Shown: positions 9,712 through 20,114 of the stretch, piece by piece
Layout: each line of letters opens with the position of its first letter
Numbering within the stretch: the stretch's first letter is position 1
NCBI RefSeq assembly: GCF_024582835.1
Contig: NZ_CP102096.1
Location: 2,356,001-2,420,000 of the forward strand
Reading direction: 5' to 3'
DNA from: Vibrio japonicus
Lineage (GTDB): Bacteria; Pseudomonadota; Gammaproteobacteria; Enterobacterales; Vibrionaceae
Length of the DNA stretch: 64,000 nt
Position numbers and translations under genes: made by a program
Notes under the pieces: model-generated
The model's input: the letters and a program-made list of their open reading frames with translations, nothing else
Told to the model about the DNA's origin: nothing
Database searches by the model: none

Positions 9712-10620
9712 TTACGGCAAGTAGCGCTTTGGATTAACAGACTTACCTTGGTAGCGAATTTCAAAGTGTAATCGAACACTATTGGTTCCTGAGCTGCCCA
9801 TTGTTGCAATTTTTTGGCCTGCTTTAACACTTTGTCCTTCACGCACTAGCAACTGATCATTGTGTGCATAAGCACTTAAGTAATTATCGTTATGTTTTAC
9901 GATTACGAGATTCCCGTAACCTCGAAGTGCATTCCCTGAATACACAACGGTTCCTTCTGCTGTAGAAACAATGGCCTGACCTCGCTGCCCTGCAATGTCG
10001 ATACCTTTATTTCCCTGATCCCCAGCAGAAAAGTTTTTAATCACCCTCCCTTTTGTCGGCCACAACCATTTAGAGATATTGTTGTTTTTAGGCTTGGGTG
10101 TAGTGACCGTTTTGTTGACATTTTGTTCAGCCTTAGCCTCAACATACTCCTTTGGTTTGCGTTGTTCAACCTCCTTTGGTGGATCTTTTTTGACCAATTC
10201 AGGCGGTTTTTGATCAGCCTTTGATGCAACTTGTTGAGTAGAGTTTTTACTCGATGTTACTGGCGGAGGGATAGGTGTTGGGGGAGTCACCACCGCAATC
10301 GCCGTTGTGCCTTTGCTACCATAGGATGGGGGGGTATAAGCAGGTCGCCAAAGTCTCAATTTTTGACCAGGGTAGATCGTATAGGGCGGTATGAGGTTGT
10401 TGTAACTAATGATCTCTTTTACATCTTTATCTGTGACATAAGCGATAAAGTACAGCGTATCGCCTCTTTGCACTTCATAGTAGCTACCACGATAACTACC
10501 CCGAGGAATAGAGCTATAATCTTTCTTCAAACCAGACACAGGAGCAGGCGTATGAGCAGCGCACCCAAAAAGCACACTGCATACACTAAGCATCAACATT
10601 GATTGAGATTGGAATGACAT
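9712..10620 (-). CDS. nlpD: Murein hydrolase activator NlpD (lipoprotein)
   Basis: Outer-membrane lipoprotein that activates the amidase AmiC for septal peptidoglycan splitting. The signal peptide ends in a lipobox (SVLFGC, Cys at about residue 20). A LysM domain follows ([17 protein letters not shown], residues 48-92), then a proline/lysine-rich linker, then an M23/LytM domain ([21 protein letters not shown] to the C-terminus) lacking the full zinc-ligand set, as expected of an activator. It lies just upstream of rpoS and normally hosts the rpoS promoter. Confidence 0.95.
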   Translation of the reverse strand: MSFQSQSMLMLSVCSVLFGCAAHTPAPVSGLKKDYSSIPRGSYRGSYYEVQRGDTLYFIAYVTDKDVKEIISYNNLIPPYTIYPGQKLRLWRPAYTPPSYGSKGTTAIAVVTPPTPIPPPVTSSKNSTQQVASKADQKPPELVKKDPPKEVEQRKPKEYVEAKAEQNVNKTVTTPKPKNNNISKWLWPTKGRVIKNFSAGDQGNKGIDIAGQRGQAIVSTAEGTVVYSGNALRGYGNLVIVKHNDNYLSAYAHNDQLLVREGQSVKAGQKIATMGSSGTNSVRLHFEIRYQGKSVNPKRYLP

Positions 10621-10622
10621 GT

Positions 10623-11249
10623 TTAAGCGAGATCACCAGCCACTAAAGGAACAAAACGAACTAATTCAATAACTTCAGAAATAAATGTATCACCTTGGCG
10701 CGTAATTTTCAGCAATTGCTGTACGTCTGTACCCACAGGGATCACCATAATCCCGCCTTCAGCGAGTTGTTCAAGTAACGTTGGTGGCACAGTTTCCGCC
10801 GCCGCCGTGACAATAATCGCATCAAATGGTGCTTTGACTGCCCAACCTTGCCAGCCATCTCCGTGCTTGGTCGACACATTGTATATATCAAGCTGCTTTA
10901 AACGACGCTTCGCTTCCCATTGTAGTGATTTGATACGCTCAACAGAAAACACACGCTCAACCAACTGGGATAAAATGGCCGTCTGATATCCCGAACCTGT
11001 GCCCACCTCTAAGACTTTACTCAAATGGGTCAGCTCCAGAGCTTCTGTCATTTTAGCAACAATGTAAGGTTGAGAAATGGTCTGCCCTAGACCAATAGGT
11101 AGAGCATTATTATCGTACGCCTGATGCATCATCGCCTGAGAGACGAAACGTTCACGCGGAATACGACGAATAGATTCCAAAACTTGGAGACTCTGAATCC
11201 CACTTTTAGAAAGAAACTCGACTAATCTATCCGCCTTCGGGTTTGCCAT
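10623..11249 (-). CDS. pcm: Protein-L-isoaspartate O-methyltransferase
   Basis: Repairs isoaspartyl residues in aged proteins using AdoMet; cytoplasmic. The AdoMet-binding motif [15 protein letters not shown] is clear and 208 aa is the usual length. The ATG at 11249 (MANPKADRL) is chosen because AAGGG precedes it at suitable spacing; a TTG two codons earlier is possible. Its first bases abut the surE stop, and its end lies two bases before nlpD, so the surE-pcm-nlpD-rpoS order is intact. Confidence 0.96.
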   Translation of the reverse strand: MANPKADRLVEFLSKSGIQSLQVLESIRRIPRERFVSQAMMHQAYDNNALPIGLGQTISQPYIVAKMTEALELTHLSKVLEVGTGSGYQTAILSQLVERVFSVERIKSLQWEAKRRLKQLDIYNVSTKHGDGWQGWAVKAPFDAIIVTAAAETVPPTLLEQLAEGGIMVIPVGTDVQQLLKITRQGDTFISEVIELVRFVPLVAGDLA

Positions 11250-11251
11250 CC

Positions 11252-12010
11252 TCAATTACCCTTTAACCAATTATCCATGCTTGCTAACGATTCATGCGCG
11301 GTCAGATCGACCTGTATAGGTGTGATTGACACATAGCCTTTATCGACGGCGTGAAAGTCCGTTCCTTCCCCTGCATCTTGTTCTTTTCCTGGAGGACCGA
11401 GCCAATAAATTTCATGCCCACGAGGATCGAGCTGTTTGATCATCGCTTCTGAATGATGACGAGCACCTAATCGAGTGACTTTAATGCCCTGCAGTTGATC
11501 ATGAGGCAAATCGGGGATATTCACATTCAATAGACGATTAGTTGGAATTGGCGCATGGATGTGCTGCTCAACGATTTGTCTGGCTACTTTCCCCGCAGTC
11601 GCAAAGTGGTGCTTCCCAACGAGTGAAAATGCGACGGCCTGAACACCAAGGAAGTGTCCTTCCATCGCTGCGGCTACCGTTCCTGAATACAAAACATCAT
11701 CGCCCAAGTTGGCACCGTGGTTGATGCCTGTTAGCACTAACTCTGGGAGATCATCTTTCATTAGCTCATTCAGCGCAAAATGAACACAATCTGTAGGCGT
11801 TCCCTGTACAGAGAATACCTTGTCGGCAATTTCGTTCACACGCAGAGGTTGCTCAAGTGTCAATGAATTAGATGCGCCCGAGCGATTTCTGTCTGGGGCG
11901 ACAATGGTCACTTCGGCAATATCTCTCAATGCATTGGCTAATGCATGAATGCCCTCAGCGTAAACACCATCATCATTGCTCAACAAGATTTTTAGCGCTT
12001 TACCTTCCAT
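11252..12010 (-). CDS. surE: 5'/3'-nucleotidase SurE
   Basis: Survival protein with metal-dependent nucleotidase and exopolyphosphatase activity. The metal-binding SNDDGV lies near the N-terminus, with [21 protein letters not shown] further on and [13 protein letters not shown] as substrate loop. 252 aa. The start ATG overlaps the truD stop (TAATG), so translation is coupled. Part of the truD-surE-pcm-nlpD-rpoS operon. Confidence 0.95.
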   Translation of the reverse strand: MEGKALKILLSNDDGVYAEGIHALANALRDIAEVTIVAPDRNRSGASNSLTLEQPLRVNEIADKVFSVQGTPTDCVHFALNELMKDDLPELVLTGINHGANLGDDVLYSGTVAAAMEGHFLGVQAVAFSLVGKHHFATAGKVARQIVEQHIHAPIPTNRLLNVNIPDLPHDQLQGIKVTRLGARHHSEAMIKQLDPRGHEIYWLGPPGKEQDAGEGTDFHAVDKGYVSITPIQVDLTAHESLASMDNWLKGN

Positions 12011-13053
12011 TAGTAAGTTCGCTCCACTTCTACCTCTTCAATGAGCTCTCGAACGATCGCTGTTGCAAAACAACCCGAATCCAAAGAGAAACTAAGCGTG
12101 ACGGAATCTTCTGTTGAGTGCCAAGTTAAGTTCTGTGGTTTCAAAGAAATCTCGCGACGATCGTGACGCATACGATTACCGCGAATTAATGCCATTAAAT
12201 CGGGTTCTTCATCGAGATGAGGCTGCTCTAACGACAATGCATCGTCTCGCGTAGGTAACTCATTGTCCCCAGCCAATGCCGCCGTAATGTATGCGTGGCC
12301 TTGGGAAACTTGCTCTTCAAGCATGCTTTTATTCGCAGAGTCCACCAGCTGTTGCTGCCCTTCAATCTGTACTAGATCACCATCAATAAGCTGATTAAAC
12401 AGACCTTTCTCAATACGTGCTGACACAATATTGTTGAATATCCACGAGCGAGCAGCTGAAAGTAGCAGACTACGTTTATTCTGGTTACGAGTACGTACGT
12501 TGTCTCTTCCCCAGCGGCGAGCTTCTTCAAGGTTATTGCCTTGGTTACCAAAACGCTGGCTGCCAAAATAGTTCGGCACGCCTGTTTTGGCGATAGAATC
12601 TAAGCGCTTCAATACACTCTCTACGTCACTCACTTCGGATAAAGTTACCGTGAAGTGGTTACCAGCCAACTCGCCTGGGCGAAGTTTTTTGTTGTGTCGG
12701 GTCGTTTCAAGAATCTCGATGCTCGGATACTGTGCAAGGAACTCACTAAAATCTGGAGTTTCACCTTTTGGCAGATGGACACTAAGCCATTGTTGCGTCA
12801 CTGCGTGGCGATCTTTCAAACCCGCCCAGCTGACATCTTTTGATTTTACGCCACACGCTTTCGCAAGTTCGTTCGCCACAAAACTGGTGTTTTCACCCGT
12901 CTTACGAATGTGGATCATTAAGTGTTCGCCGCTACCCGCGAATTCGTAACCAAGTAATTCATTCACTTGAAAATGCTCAGGCAACGCTTTGATTTTACCT
13001 GTAGCGGTCGGTTTACCCGTCAGGTAAGCCATAGAAGATAGAATATCAGACAT
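12010..13053 (-). CDS. truD: tRNA pseudouridine(13) synthase TruD
   Basis: Converts U13 of tRNA-Glu to pseudouridine. The catalytic aspartate lies in [16 protein letters not shown], and the insertion domain typical of TruD follows ([22 protein letters not shown]). The ATG at 13053 gives [13 protein letters not shown] and 347 aa, as in other vibrios; an ATG four codons earlier is also open. It overlaps surE by one base. A hairpin (GGCTCT/AGAGCC) lies between it and ispF. Confidence 0.95.
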   Translation of the reverse strand: MSDILSSMAYLTGKPTATGKIKALPEHFQVNELLGYEFAGSGEHLMIHIRKTGENTSFVANELAKACGVKSKDVSWAGLKDRHAVTQQWLSVHLPKGETPDFSEFLAQYPSIEILETTRHNKKLRPGELAGNHFTVTLSEVSDVESVLKRLDSIAKTGVPNYFGSQRFGNQGNNLEEARRWGRDNVRTRNQNKRSLLLSAARSWIFNNIVSARIEKGLFNQLIDGDLVQIEGQQQLVDSANKSMLEEQVSQGHAYITAALAGDNELPTRDDALSLEQPHLDEEPDLMALIRGNRMRHDRREISLKPQNLTWHSTEDSVTLSFSLDSGCFATAIVRELIEEVEVERTY

Positions 13054-13110
13054 ACTTTGTTCCATTACATGCGGCTCTCGCTATAGAGTATAGAGCCACA
13101 CATAACTGAG

Positions 13111-13587
13111 TTATTTTTTGATAAGTAATACCACCGCTTCAGTCGCGATGCCTTCTTTTCGTCCGGTAAAGCCCAAACGTTCTGTGGTTGTCGCTTTGAC
13201 ATTCACATTACCAAGTTCAGTTTCAAGATCCTCTGCAATCACTTGGCACATTGATTCGATATGAGGAGCCATCTTTGGTGCTTGCGCCATAATGGTCACG
13301 TCGGCATTACCTAACACGTAACCTTGTTCTTTAACGCGGCGGTATACATCGCGCAATAGGTCACGGCTATTAGCACCTTTCCACTTATCGTCGGTATCAG
13401 GAAAATGACGGCCTATATCGCCAGCAGCAATCGCGCCAAGTAACGCATCACATAAAGCGTGTAATGCTACATCGCCATCAGAATGCGCTATCAGCCCTTG
13501 CTCGTAAGGAACTTCAACGCCACCAATAATAACCGGGCCTTCACCACCAAATTTGTGAACGTCAAAACCGTGGCCAATTCGAATCAT
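13111..13587 (-). CDS. ispF: 2-C-methyl-D-erythritol 2,4-cyclodiphosphate synthase
   Basis: MEP-pathway enzyme that cyclises CDP-ME-2-phosphate, releasing CMP. The metal-binding GHGFDVHKF at the start, [20 protein letters not shown] and [13 protein letters not shown] are diagnostic. 158 aa is full length. It follows ispD by three bases; the ftsB-ispD-ispF string is the conserved gammaproteobacterial arrangement. Confidence 0.97.
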   Translation of the reverse strand: MIRIGHGFDVHKFGGEGPVIIGGVEVPYEQGLIAHSDGDVALHALCDALLGAIAAGDIGRHFPDTDDKWKGANSRDLLRDVYRRVKEQGYVLGNADVTIMAQAPKMAPHIESMCQVIAEDLETELGNVNVKATTTERLGFTGRKEGIATEAVVLLIKK

Positions 13588-13590
13588 AAC

Positions 13591-14295
13591 TTATCCTTTA
13601 TTTCGCTGTAGATAAAACTCAGCAAGCGCCAAATCTTCAGGCTGGGTTATTTTTATATTATCTGCGCGTCCCTGTACCAAAGCGGGATGCTCACCAAGCC
13701 ATTCCAGAGCTGAAGCTTCGTCTGTAATCGAGACTTGTTCTGCTAGCGCTGATGATAAAGCGTGAGTTAACTGCTGAGTTTTAAACATTTGTGGAGTGAG
13801 TGCATGCCACAGAGCTTCTCTTTCAACCGTATGGTCGATGTTATTATCTGTATTCGCTCTTTTCATCGTATCTCTAACCGGAGACGCCAAAATCGCACCC
13901 GTCTTATGTGAAAGCGCTACATCAATCAAGCGGTCAATATCGCTCAGTTTAATGCACGGCCTTGCTGCATCATGCACCAGCACCCAGTCACTCAATTGCG
14001 TTGACGCATATTCCAGCCCGGACAACACTGAATCTGCGCGCTCTTTTCCCCCAGAAACACGCACGACATCATCGCGCTGACTGATAGATAAGTCGGGGTA
14101 ATAAGGGTCACCGTCACTGATTGCCACCACTACTTTGTGAATGGCCGGATGAGAAAGCAGTGTTTCAACCGTATGTTCTAACACTGTTCGTTCACCAATC
14201 GTGAGATATTGTTTAGGACGGTCGGCTTTCATTCGACTGCCAACCCCCGCAGCAGGGACAATTGCAATAAGAGAAAGGATATTGCGATCGGACAT
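13591..14295 (-). CDS. ispD: 2-C-methyl-D-erythritol 4-phosphate cytidylyltransferase
   Basis: MEP-pathway enzyme that couples MEP with CTP. The N-terminal nucleotide-binding loop [19 protein letters not shown] and the [10 protein letters not shown] motif are clear. 234 aa. The start ATG overlaps the ftsB stop, which implies translational coupling with the divisome gene; it is followed by ispF. Confidence 0.96.
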   Translation of the reverse strand: MSDRNILSLIAIVPAAGVGSRMKADRPKQYLTIGERTVLEHTVETLLSHPAIHKVVVAISDGDPYYPDLSISQRDDVVRVSGGKERADSVLSGLEYASTQLSDWVLVHDAARPCIKLSDIDRLIDVALSHKTGAILASPVRDTMKRANTDNNIDHTVEREALWHALTPQMFKTQQLTHALSSALAEQVSITDEASALEWLGEHPALVQGRADNIKITQPEDLALAEFYLQRNKG

Positions 14296-14573
14296 TAGTT
14301 ATCCTCTCCGATAATACGATAAAAAGTCTCCCCTTCTTTGATCATGCCTAACTCATGTCGAGCACGTTCTTCAATCGCGTCGAGCCCTTGGCGCAAGTCA
14401 TCGATCTCGGCAAACATTTCATTGTTTCGCGCTTTTAGACTTTCGTTCACCTGATTCTGAACTTCGATATCAGCTTCAACAAGTTGAAAGTCTGCAATGC
14501 CATTCTTGCCAAGCCACAGTTCAAACTGTAGCCAGCCTAATACTAAAAGTAGAGTCAGTGCAAAAATTCGCAT
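14295..14573 (-). CDS. ftsB: Cell division protein FtsB
   Basis: Single-pass bitopic divisome protein (92 aa) that forms the FtsQLB complex. An N-terminal membrane helix ([18 protein letters not shown]) is followed by a periplasmic coiled coil ([20 protein letters not shown]) and the conserved [20 protein letters not shown]. It is the first gene of ftsB-ispD-ispF-truD-surE-pcm-nlpD-rpoS. Confidence 0.95.
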   Translation of the reverse strand: MRIFALTLLLVLGWLQFELWLGKNGIADFQLVEADIEVQNQVNESLKARNNEMFAEIDDLRQGLDAIEERARHELGMIKEGETFYRIIGEDN

Positions 14574-14604
14574 AAGGTTGATTCAAAGAAGTGAGATAAA
14601 GAAA

Positions 14605-14657
14605 GACCACATATATATCACAATGTCGCCAATCAGGCGAGATGACTATATGTGGTC
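14605..14657. other. Long imperfect palindrome between uppP and ftsB
   Basis: Outer arms GACCACATATA and TATATGTGGTC are perfectly complementary (11 bp), and a second stem CGCC/GGCG lies inside with an AATCA loop. It lies after the uppP stop and before ftsB, both leftward. It lacks a T-run, so it is not a classical terminator; an RNA-processing site, a protein-binding site or an extragenic repeat are possible. Confidence 0.5.
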
Positions 14658-14687
14658 CATTAAGAGATTACACAGTTTTTACAAGGA

Positions 14688-15491
14688 CTAGATCATCATT
14701 AAATAAGCAAATAAACCCGCGCCTAGTAGTAAACGATAAATAACAAAAGGCGTCATTCCCATACGAGAAATGAGCTTTAGGAAGAAGTGAATACAGATAT
14801 AAGCACTGATGAAAGAGGTAATAATGCCCGTCATCAGGAAGCCAACGTGGATAGGCTCACCGCTTGTTACGAGTTTAAGACCTAGATAACTACCTGCTAA
14901 CGTAATGATAGGGATAGACATTAAGAAGGAGAAACGCGCTGCGGCCTCTCGGGTAAAACCAAGGTAAAGTGCAGCGGTAATGGTTGCACCAGAGCGAGAT
15001 GTACCTGGTATCATCGCTAATGCTTGGGCAAGACCAATAAATACCGATTTCTTCCAATCGGCGGCATACTCGTCATCGATCAACTTCGAGTTTTTATCAA
15101 CGTACCAAAGCAGTAAGCCAAAGACGATGGTTGTCGTCGCGATAACCCATGCACTGCGAAGATACAATTCAATGAAATCTTTCATCACTAAACCAAATAC
15201 ACACGCAGGGATCGTCGCGATCACGATCATCCAAGCCAATTTAGCTTCTTTGCTTCGCTCACCTTTAAAGATCGAGGCGAAAAATGAACGTAACAAAGAA
15301 ACCACTTCACGTCTGAAATAAATAACAACAGCCGCTAGAGTACCGACGTGAACGGCAACATCAAATGCCAACCCTTGGTCTTCCCAACCTAAGATGGCAG
15401 AAGGAAGAATAAGGTGGGCAGAGCTAGAAATAGGCAAAAACTCGGTGAGGCCTTGTATTAAAGCCAAAATAAACGCTTCAAAGTAACTCAT
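14688..15491 (-). CDS. uppP: Undecaprenyl-diphosphatase UppP (BacA)
   Basis: Membrane phosphatase that recycles undecaprenyl pyrophosphate for cell-wall synthesis; overexpression gives bacitracin resistance in E. coli. The two catalytic signatures are present: [15 protein letters not shown] near the N-terminus and [10 protein letters not shown] in the middle, among seven to eight hydrophobic segments. 267 aa. It is followed by a palindromic intergenic element and preceded by folK by seven bases, so a folB-folK-uppP transcript is likely. Confidence 0.96.
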   Translation of the reverse strand: MSYFEAFILALIQGLTEFLPISSSAHLILPSAILGWEDQGLAFDVAVHVGTLAAVVIYFRREVVSLLRSFFASIFKGERSKEAKLAWMIVIATIPACVFGLVMKDFIELYLRSAWVIATTTIVFGLLLWYVDKNSKLIDDEYAADWKKSVFIGLAQALAMIPGTSRSGATITAALYLGFTREAAARFSFLMSIPIITLAGSYLGLKLVTSGEPIHVGFLMTGIITSFISAYICIHFFLKLISRMGMTPFVIYRLLLGAGLFAYLMMI

Positions 15492-15498
15492 TGTATTC

Positions 15499-15996
15499 TC
15501 ATAATTTTGGGACAGTGAACCACAGGGGAACTGGGTTCAGAACTTCTTTATAGGATGATTGCTCCCATACTTGGCGAACAGTTCGACCATCGCTTGGGAT
15601 AATTAGTTCAGCACACAGCTCATTTAAAGGCTCGATAACAAAGCCATATTTATAGATATCGCTGCGTGGTAATTCGGGGCTCTGCTTGGACACACAGTCA
15701 CCAAACAAAATAATATCGAGATCCACCGTTCGGGGCTGAAACTTTTTCGCTTGTGCAGAACGACCCCATTTGAACTCAATTTCACGTAGCTGTCGCGAAA
15801 ATTCGGATAAATCTAGCGCCGTTTTCATTTCTACGACAAGGTTGAAAAAGGCGTTTCCCTCAAAACCGACCGACTCACACTCGTATATAGTGGACAATCT
15901 AAGTTGGCTACCGATGGCGCTTAACTCCTCAATAGCCACTTGAATATGTTTATGTCGTTCCACATTGGAGCCAATCCCAATGTAAGTGGTGATCAT
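15499..15996 (-). CDS. folK: 6-hydroxymethyl-7,8-dihydropterin pyrophosphokinase
   Basis: Transfers pyrophosphate from ATP to the pterin in folate synthesis. [15 protein letters not shown] at the N-terminus and the [13 protein letters not shown] signature identify HPPK. 165 aa. It overlaps folB by four bases (ATG within the folB stop), placing two consecutive folate steps in one coupled unit, with uppP downstream. Confidence 0.96.
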   Translation of the reverse strand: MITTYIGIGSNVERHKHIQVAIEELSAIGSQLRLSTIYECESVGFEGNAFFNLVVEMKTALDLSEFSRQLREIEFKWGRSAQAKKFQPRTVDLDIILFGDCVSKQSPELPRSDIYKYGFVIEPLNELCAELIIPSDGRTVRQVWEQSSYKEVLNPVPLWFTVPKL

Positions 15997-16346
15997 GCAT
16001 GACCTCGCTCAATGATCACGCCCACACCTTTTGCCTGAGCTACAGCACCTGGCTTCGTTAAACGAATTTTAATCCACGGCACATTGAAGCGTGTCATGAT
16101 CAATTCGGCAATCTCTTCCGCCACTCGCTCAACCAATAAGAAGCGACCACCTTCAATATGGTTTAACACCGCTTCACTCACCTGAGAATAATCCAACGCA
16201 TCGTTTACATCATCGCTGCGTCCTGCTGGACGGTTGTCGTGTGCCATTTCGATATCGAGTACGAGCTTTTGTTTGATTTCCTGTTCCCATTCATAAACAC
16301 CAATCGTCGTAATTACTTCTAATTGCTCGATAAATACTTTATCCAT
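15993..16346 (-). CDS. folB: Dihydroneopterin aldolase
   Basis: Cleaves 7,8-dihydroneopterin to 6-hydroxymethyl-dihydropterin and glycolaldehyde. 117 aa with the family's TTIGVYEWEQEIKQKLVLDIE and LDYSQVSEAVLNHIEGGRF. It overlaps folK, the next pathway enzyme, and is divergent from plsY, a classical arrangement in vibrios and enterics. Confidence 0.96.
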   Translation of the reverse strand: MDKVFIEQLEVITTIGVYEWEQEIKQKLVLDIEMAHDNRPAGRSDDVNDALDYSQVSEAVLNHIEGGRFLLVERVAEEIAELIMTRFNVPWIKIRLTKPGAVAQAKGVGVIIERGHA

Positions 16347-16502
16347 GCGCTTTACTTCCTTTACAGGTCGGATACCAAAGTTAATTAAAAAGTCGTACTA
16401 TTGACTCTCAGTCTCCCCCTCTGGGTAGTCTGATAGCCTCAAGCAAGATATGATATCAATTACTTGCTTGGCACACACCTCTAAAAGACGAGTTATACCA
16501 AT

Positions 16503-17114
16503 ATGACCCCATTAGCACTTGTGATGATCATTGCCGCCTACTTGCTAGGTTCGATCTCGAGTGCTGTTTTGATCTGTCGGATTCTGCGTTTATCCGACCC
16601 TAGACAAGTGGGTTCGAATAATCCCGGAGCGACCAACGTTCTGAGAATTGGTGGTAAAAAAGCGGCAGCATCCGTCTTGCTGTGTGACATGCTGAAAGGA
16701 ACGATTCCTGTGTGGGGAGCTTTCTTTCTTGGTATTGAACCCATCATTTTAGGCGTCATCGCTATCGCGGCCTGCCTTGGTCATATGTACCCAATCTTTT
16801 TTCATTTTAAAGGTGGGAAAGGCGTCGCTACCGCGCTTGGCGCAATCGCTCCAATTGGATGGGATTTTACCGCCATGGTCATCGGAACATGGGTGGCTAT
16901 CGTCTTCGCCTTTCGCTATTCATCGTTAGCCTCTTTAGTTACCGTGTTATTGGCTCCGTTTTATACCTGGATGATCAAGCCTCAATACACGCTGCCTGTT
17001 GCCATGCTGTGCTGCTTGATCGTTTTTAGACACCATCAGAATATTAAGCGCTTGCTTGAAGGGACAGAACCCAAAGTCGGTGAAAAGAAGAATGGATTAA
17101 ATAAGGCCTCATAG
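16503..17114 (+). CDS. plsY: Glycerol-3-phosphate acyltransferase PlsY
   Basis: Inner-membrane enzyme that acylates glycerol-3-phosphate with acyl-phosphate at the start of phospholipid synthesis. The three family motifs are visible: [26 protein letters not shown] and [17 protein letters not shown], within about five membrane segments. 203 aa. Divergent from folB. Confidence 0.96.
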   Translation: MTPLALVMIIAAYLLGSISSAVLICRILRLSDPRQVGSNNPGATNVLRIGGKKAAASVLLCDMLKGTIPVWGAFFLGIEPIILGVIAIAACLGHMYPIFFHFKGGKGVATALGAIAPIGWDFTAMVIGTWVAIVFAFRYSSLASLVTVLLAPFYTWMIKPQYTLPVAMLCCLIVFRHHQNIKRLLEGTEPKVGEKKNGLNKAS

Positions 17115-17149
17115 CTTGAGACCTTATTGGTATTTGTTTGCGTATTTGA

Positions 17150-17965
17150 TTAGTGCGCGTGCTTTGCCAAAAACTCTGTCAGCATATTGGAGACAAACTC
17201 TGGCTGTTCCAAATTCGAGATATGACCTGCTTTAGGGATCTGCACTAGCTCAGAGCCGGTAATAGAATCATTCATGAGGTATGATTCCAATACCGGGCGC
17301 GGCGCATCTTCCTGACCAACCGCAATCAGAACAGGCAACGCAAATTTTTCGATATCTTCAAATTGATCACGACGACCAAACACCATTTTACCCACCCTAG
17401 CCACTTCGACTGCTTTCTCTCCGGAAAGGGACGATAAATGGCTTCGGAAAGACTCCACCAACTGCGGCGAGTCGTTGTTCGCGTTATGAGCAAAAAACAG
17501 TGGAACAACAGCATCAATGATTGGTTCAGGTACTGATTGAACTTCAATGATCGTATCTAGCATCGAAAAATACTTGTTGTGCGCCACTTCAGGCTCTAAT
17601 CCAACAAAAGTATCCATCAATACTAAGGATTTAACTCGTTGCGGCGCTAGTGTCACCACCTCAGTTCCCCACATACCGCCAACGGACAAACCAACGATCG
17701 AAAACTCTGTAACATCCAAATGATCCATTAAGGCTAGGATCTGTTTCGCGTAATCAGTTAAAGATCGCGTTGAAGATGGCGCGTGATCCGATTCTCCATG
17801 CGACCACAACTCAGGCACAATACAGCGATAGTGCTTTCTTAACTTCTCTACTTGCGGTGCCCACATTGCGCTATCCCACAAATAGCTGTGGCCGAAGATA
17901 ACAACAGGTCCCTGCCCTTCATCTAAATACGCCATTTCGCGGTTATCGATAGAAAACTTATGCAT
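17150..17965 (-). CDS. Alpha/beta-fold hydrolase
   Basis: Cytoplasmic alpha/beta hydrolase of 271 aa. The oxyanion-region GHSYLWD, nucleophile elbow GLSVGG, acidic residue in GQEDAPRP and catalytic His in AGHISNLEQPE make a complete triad. There is no signal peptide. It resembles the BioH/RutD/MhpC-like group, but the substrate cannot be told. It sits alone between plsY (converging) and tsaD (co-directional, about 120 bases away). Confidence 0.85.
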   Translation of the reverse strand: MHKFSIDNREMAYLDEGQGPVVIFGHSYLWDSAMWAPQVEKLRKHYRCIVPELWSHGESDHAPSSTRSLTDYAKQILALMDHLDVTEFSIVGLSVGGMWGTEVVTLAPQRVKSLVLMDTFVGLEPEVAHNKYFSMLDTIIEVQSVPEPIIDAVVPLFFAHNANNDSPQLVESFRSHLSSLSGEKAVEVARVGKMVFGRRDQFEDIEKFALPVLIAVGQEDAPRPVLESYLMNDSITGSELVQIPKAGHISNLEQPEFVSNMLTEFLAKHAH

Positions 17966-18041
17966 ATTCTGTCCGTTTTGTTTACCTTGTCGACTTCGGC
18001 TTTCTCTTCTAAACCCAAGCCAGAATGTATTCCTATGATTA

Positions 18042-18073
18042 AAAACAAAAGGCCGCTATAAAAAGCGACCTTT
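18042..18073 (-). terminator. Rho-independent terminator of tsaD
   Basis: Stem AAAGGTCGCT / AGCGGCCTTT on the minus strand followed by TGTTTTT, starting 15 bases after the tsaD stop. One mismatch in the stem. Confidence 0.75.
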
Positions 18074-18087
18074 AATCAAGTTTTACT

Positions 18088-19104
18088 TTACGCGATTGGA
18101 TCCAATTGATCAATCGGCCAGCGCGGCATAGCCTGTACAGAAAGATCCGCCAGCTCACCGTTTTTCAGGCGTTGCATGCCTGCATAAGCAATCATGGCAC
18201 CGTTGTCGGTACAAAATTCAGTGCGAGGATAATAAACCTCTCCACCAATCTTCTTCGCTAGCTGCTCGAGATCAGCACGTAAACGACGGTTCGCACTCAC
18301 ACCGCCAGCAATCACGATACGCTTAAAACCGGTTTGCTCCAATGCACGCTTACATTTAATGGTCAGCGTCGCACATACCGCTTCTTCAAACGCTAATGCA
18401 ATATCTGCGCGCGTCTGATCATCATCGCCGTTTGCCGCGATGGTATTTGCGGTAAACGTTTTAAGACCAGAGAAACTCATGTCTAGCCCAGGACGATCCG
18501 TCATTGGACGCGGGAATTTAAATCGACCCGGTGTTCCCTTCTCCGCTAACTTAGATAGCAGTGGACCACCAGGGTAGTCTAAACCCATCAACTTCGCTGT
18601 TTTATCAAATGCCTCACCTGCGGCGTCATCAATTGATTCGCCTAAGATTTTGTACTCACCGATGCCTTTTACTTCCACCATCATTGAGTGACCACCTGAT
18701 ACCAACACAGCAACAAATGGGAATGGAGGCGGGTTGTCTTCTAGCATTGGAGCCAAAAGGTGTCCTTCCATATGATGAACAGGCACTGCAGGTACGCCCC
18801 AAGCGTAAGCAAGGCTTCGACCAATCGTTGCACCAACCAGTAAAGCCCCCACCAAACCTGGACCAGCCGTGTAAGCAACACCATCAATATCTTTTGGGGT
18901 TAAATTCGCTTCCGCCATGGCTGCTTTAATCAGTGGAATGGTCTTTTTTACATGGTCACGGGATGCCAACTCAGGCACTACACCGCCATAGTCAGCATGC
19001 AGTTTTACCTGGCTGTAAAGTTTATGAGAAAGTAGACCTTTCTCATCGTCATAAATCGCGATTCCTGTTTCATCACAAGAGGTTTCGATACCAATAATGC
19101 GCAT
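18088..19104 (-). CDS. tsaD: tRNA N6-adenosine threonylcarbamoyltransferase TsaD
   Basis: Transfers the threonylcarbamoyl group to A37 of ANN-decoding tRNAs together with TsaB and TsaE. ASKHA ATPase-like fold with [17 protein letters not shown] at the N-terminus and the metal-binding [11 protein letters not shown]. 338 aa. It is divergent from rpsU, which is its usual neighbour in Gammaproteobacteria. Confidence 0.97.
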   Translation of the reverse strand: MRIIGIETSCDETGIAIYDDEKGLLSHKLYSQVKLHADYGGVVPELASRDHVKKTIPLIKAAMAEANLTPKDIDGVAYTAGPGLVGALLVGATIGRSLAYAWGVPAVPVHHMEGHLLAPMLEDNPPPFPFVAVLVSGGHSMMVEVKGIGEYKILGESIDDAAGEAFDKTAKLMGLDYPGGPLLSKLAEKGTPGRFKFPRPMTDRPGLDMSFSGLKTFTANTIAANGDDDQTRADIALAFEEAVCATLTIKCKRALEQTGFKRIVIAGGVSANRRLRADLEQLAKKIGGEVYYPRTEFCTDNGAMIAYAGMQRLKNGELADLSVQAMPRWPIDQLDPIA

Positions 19105-19165
19105 GGTTTACCTTGGATGTCTCTGCCTATAATTCAAAATTGGCGCAATATTACCTCGCCTTAGC

Positions 19166-19195
19166 TTCGCAAACAAATTTTGTACAGACTATAAT
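19166..19195 (+). promoter_or_regulatory. Candidate promoter of rpsU-yqeY-dnaG-rpoD
   Basis: TTCGCA, 18-bp spacer, TATAAT at 19190-19195, in the tsaD/rpsU divergent interval. The -10 is a perfect match; the -35 matches four of six positions. Confidence 0.55.
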
Positions 19196-19334
19196 CGACA
19201 AAGTGCTTTACAAAGCCGTAGCGATCGGATTAAAATTCCGCACCATTTTTGATCAAGCTGGTTAGTGACCAAACATTTGTGATTTGGTTTATTGATTACC
19301 AGCGTTAACGAATAACCCCTGAGGTGAAAGGCAT

Positions 19335-19550
19335 ATGCCAGTAGTTAAAGTACGTGAAAACGAACCGTTCGACGTAGCTCTGCGTCGTTTCAAGCGCTCT
19401 TGCGAAAAAGCAGGTATCCTTTCTGAAGTGCGTCGTCGTGAGCACTACGAAAAACCAACTACAGTTCGCAAACGCGCTAAAGCAGCAGCTCAAAAGCGTC
19501 ACGCTAAGAAGCTAGCTCGCGAAAACGCTCGTCGCGTTCGCCTGTACTAA
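19335..19550 (+). CDS. rpsU: 30S ribosomal protein S21
   Basis: 71-residue, strongly basic small-subunit protein near the mRNA exit, needed for initiation. The family sequence [20 protein letters not shown] and the [14 protein letters not shown] tail are present. First gene of the macromolecular-synthesis operon, with yqeY, dnaG and rpoD downstream. Confidence 0.98.
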
Positions 19551-19576
19551 TAACTAAGTCCTAAAGGATCATAGTT

Positions 19577-20020
19577 ATGGCTCTTATTGAAAAACTCAAA
19601 GAAGAGCAAAAATCTGCGATGAAAGCCAAGGACAAATTGCGCCTTGGTACTATTCGTTTAGCTCTTGCCGCAATTAAGCAACGTGAAGTTGACGAACAGA
19701 TTACTCTGGGCGATGACGATATCCTTGCTGTATTGACTAAAATGGTTAAACAACGTCGCGATTCTGTCGCTCAATACGAATCAGCAGGTCGTCAAGACTT
19801 GGCTGATGCTGAGCAAGCTGAAATTGCTGTACTTGGGGATTTTATGCCTCAACCGCTAACAGATGAAGAAGTAACTGCACTGATTGAAAGTGCAATTACA
19901 GAATCTGGCGCAGCGGGCATGCAAGACATGGGTAAAGTAATGGGCGTGCTTAAGCCTCAGATTCAAGGGCGCGCAGATATGGGTAAAGTAAGCGGTCTGG
20001 TTCGTTCCAAACTGGCTTAA
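19577..20020 (+). CDS. yqeY: GatB/YqeY domain protein
   Basis: Small cytoplasmic protein (147 aa) of the YqeY family, which shares the GatB C-terminal fold thought to bind tRNA; its exact role is unknown. The central RLGTIRLALAAIKQREVDE and C-terminal MGKVMGVLKPQIQGRADMGKVS are the family's conserved stretches. The insertion of yqeY between rpsU and dnaG is common in vibrios. Confidence 0.92.
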   Translation: MALIEKLKEEQKSAMKAKDKLRLGTIRLALAAIKQREVDEQITLGDDDILAVLTKMVKQRRDSVAQYESAGRQDLADAEQAEIAVLGDFMPQPLTDEEVTALIESAITESGAAGMQDMGKVMGVLKPQIQGRADMGKVSGLVRSKLA

Positions 20021-20040
20021 TTACCCAACAATATTTGCAG

Positions 20041-20076
20041 CAAGCCGTGCTATCCTTTGGAACGCACGGCTTGTTT
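20041..20076 (+). terminator. Intra-operon hairpin between yqeY and dnaG
   Basis: Nine-base stem CAAGCCGTGC/GCACGGCTTG with a 13-14 base loop, followed by TTTGT. In E. coli a partial terminator between rpsU and dnaG limits primase expression; this hairpin is well placed for the same job. Confidence 0.55.
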
Positions 20077-20114
20077 GTATCTACTCTTAGTATTTTCTTT
20101 CTTTGTTAGGTTTT

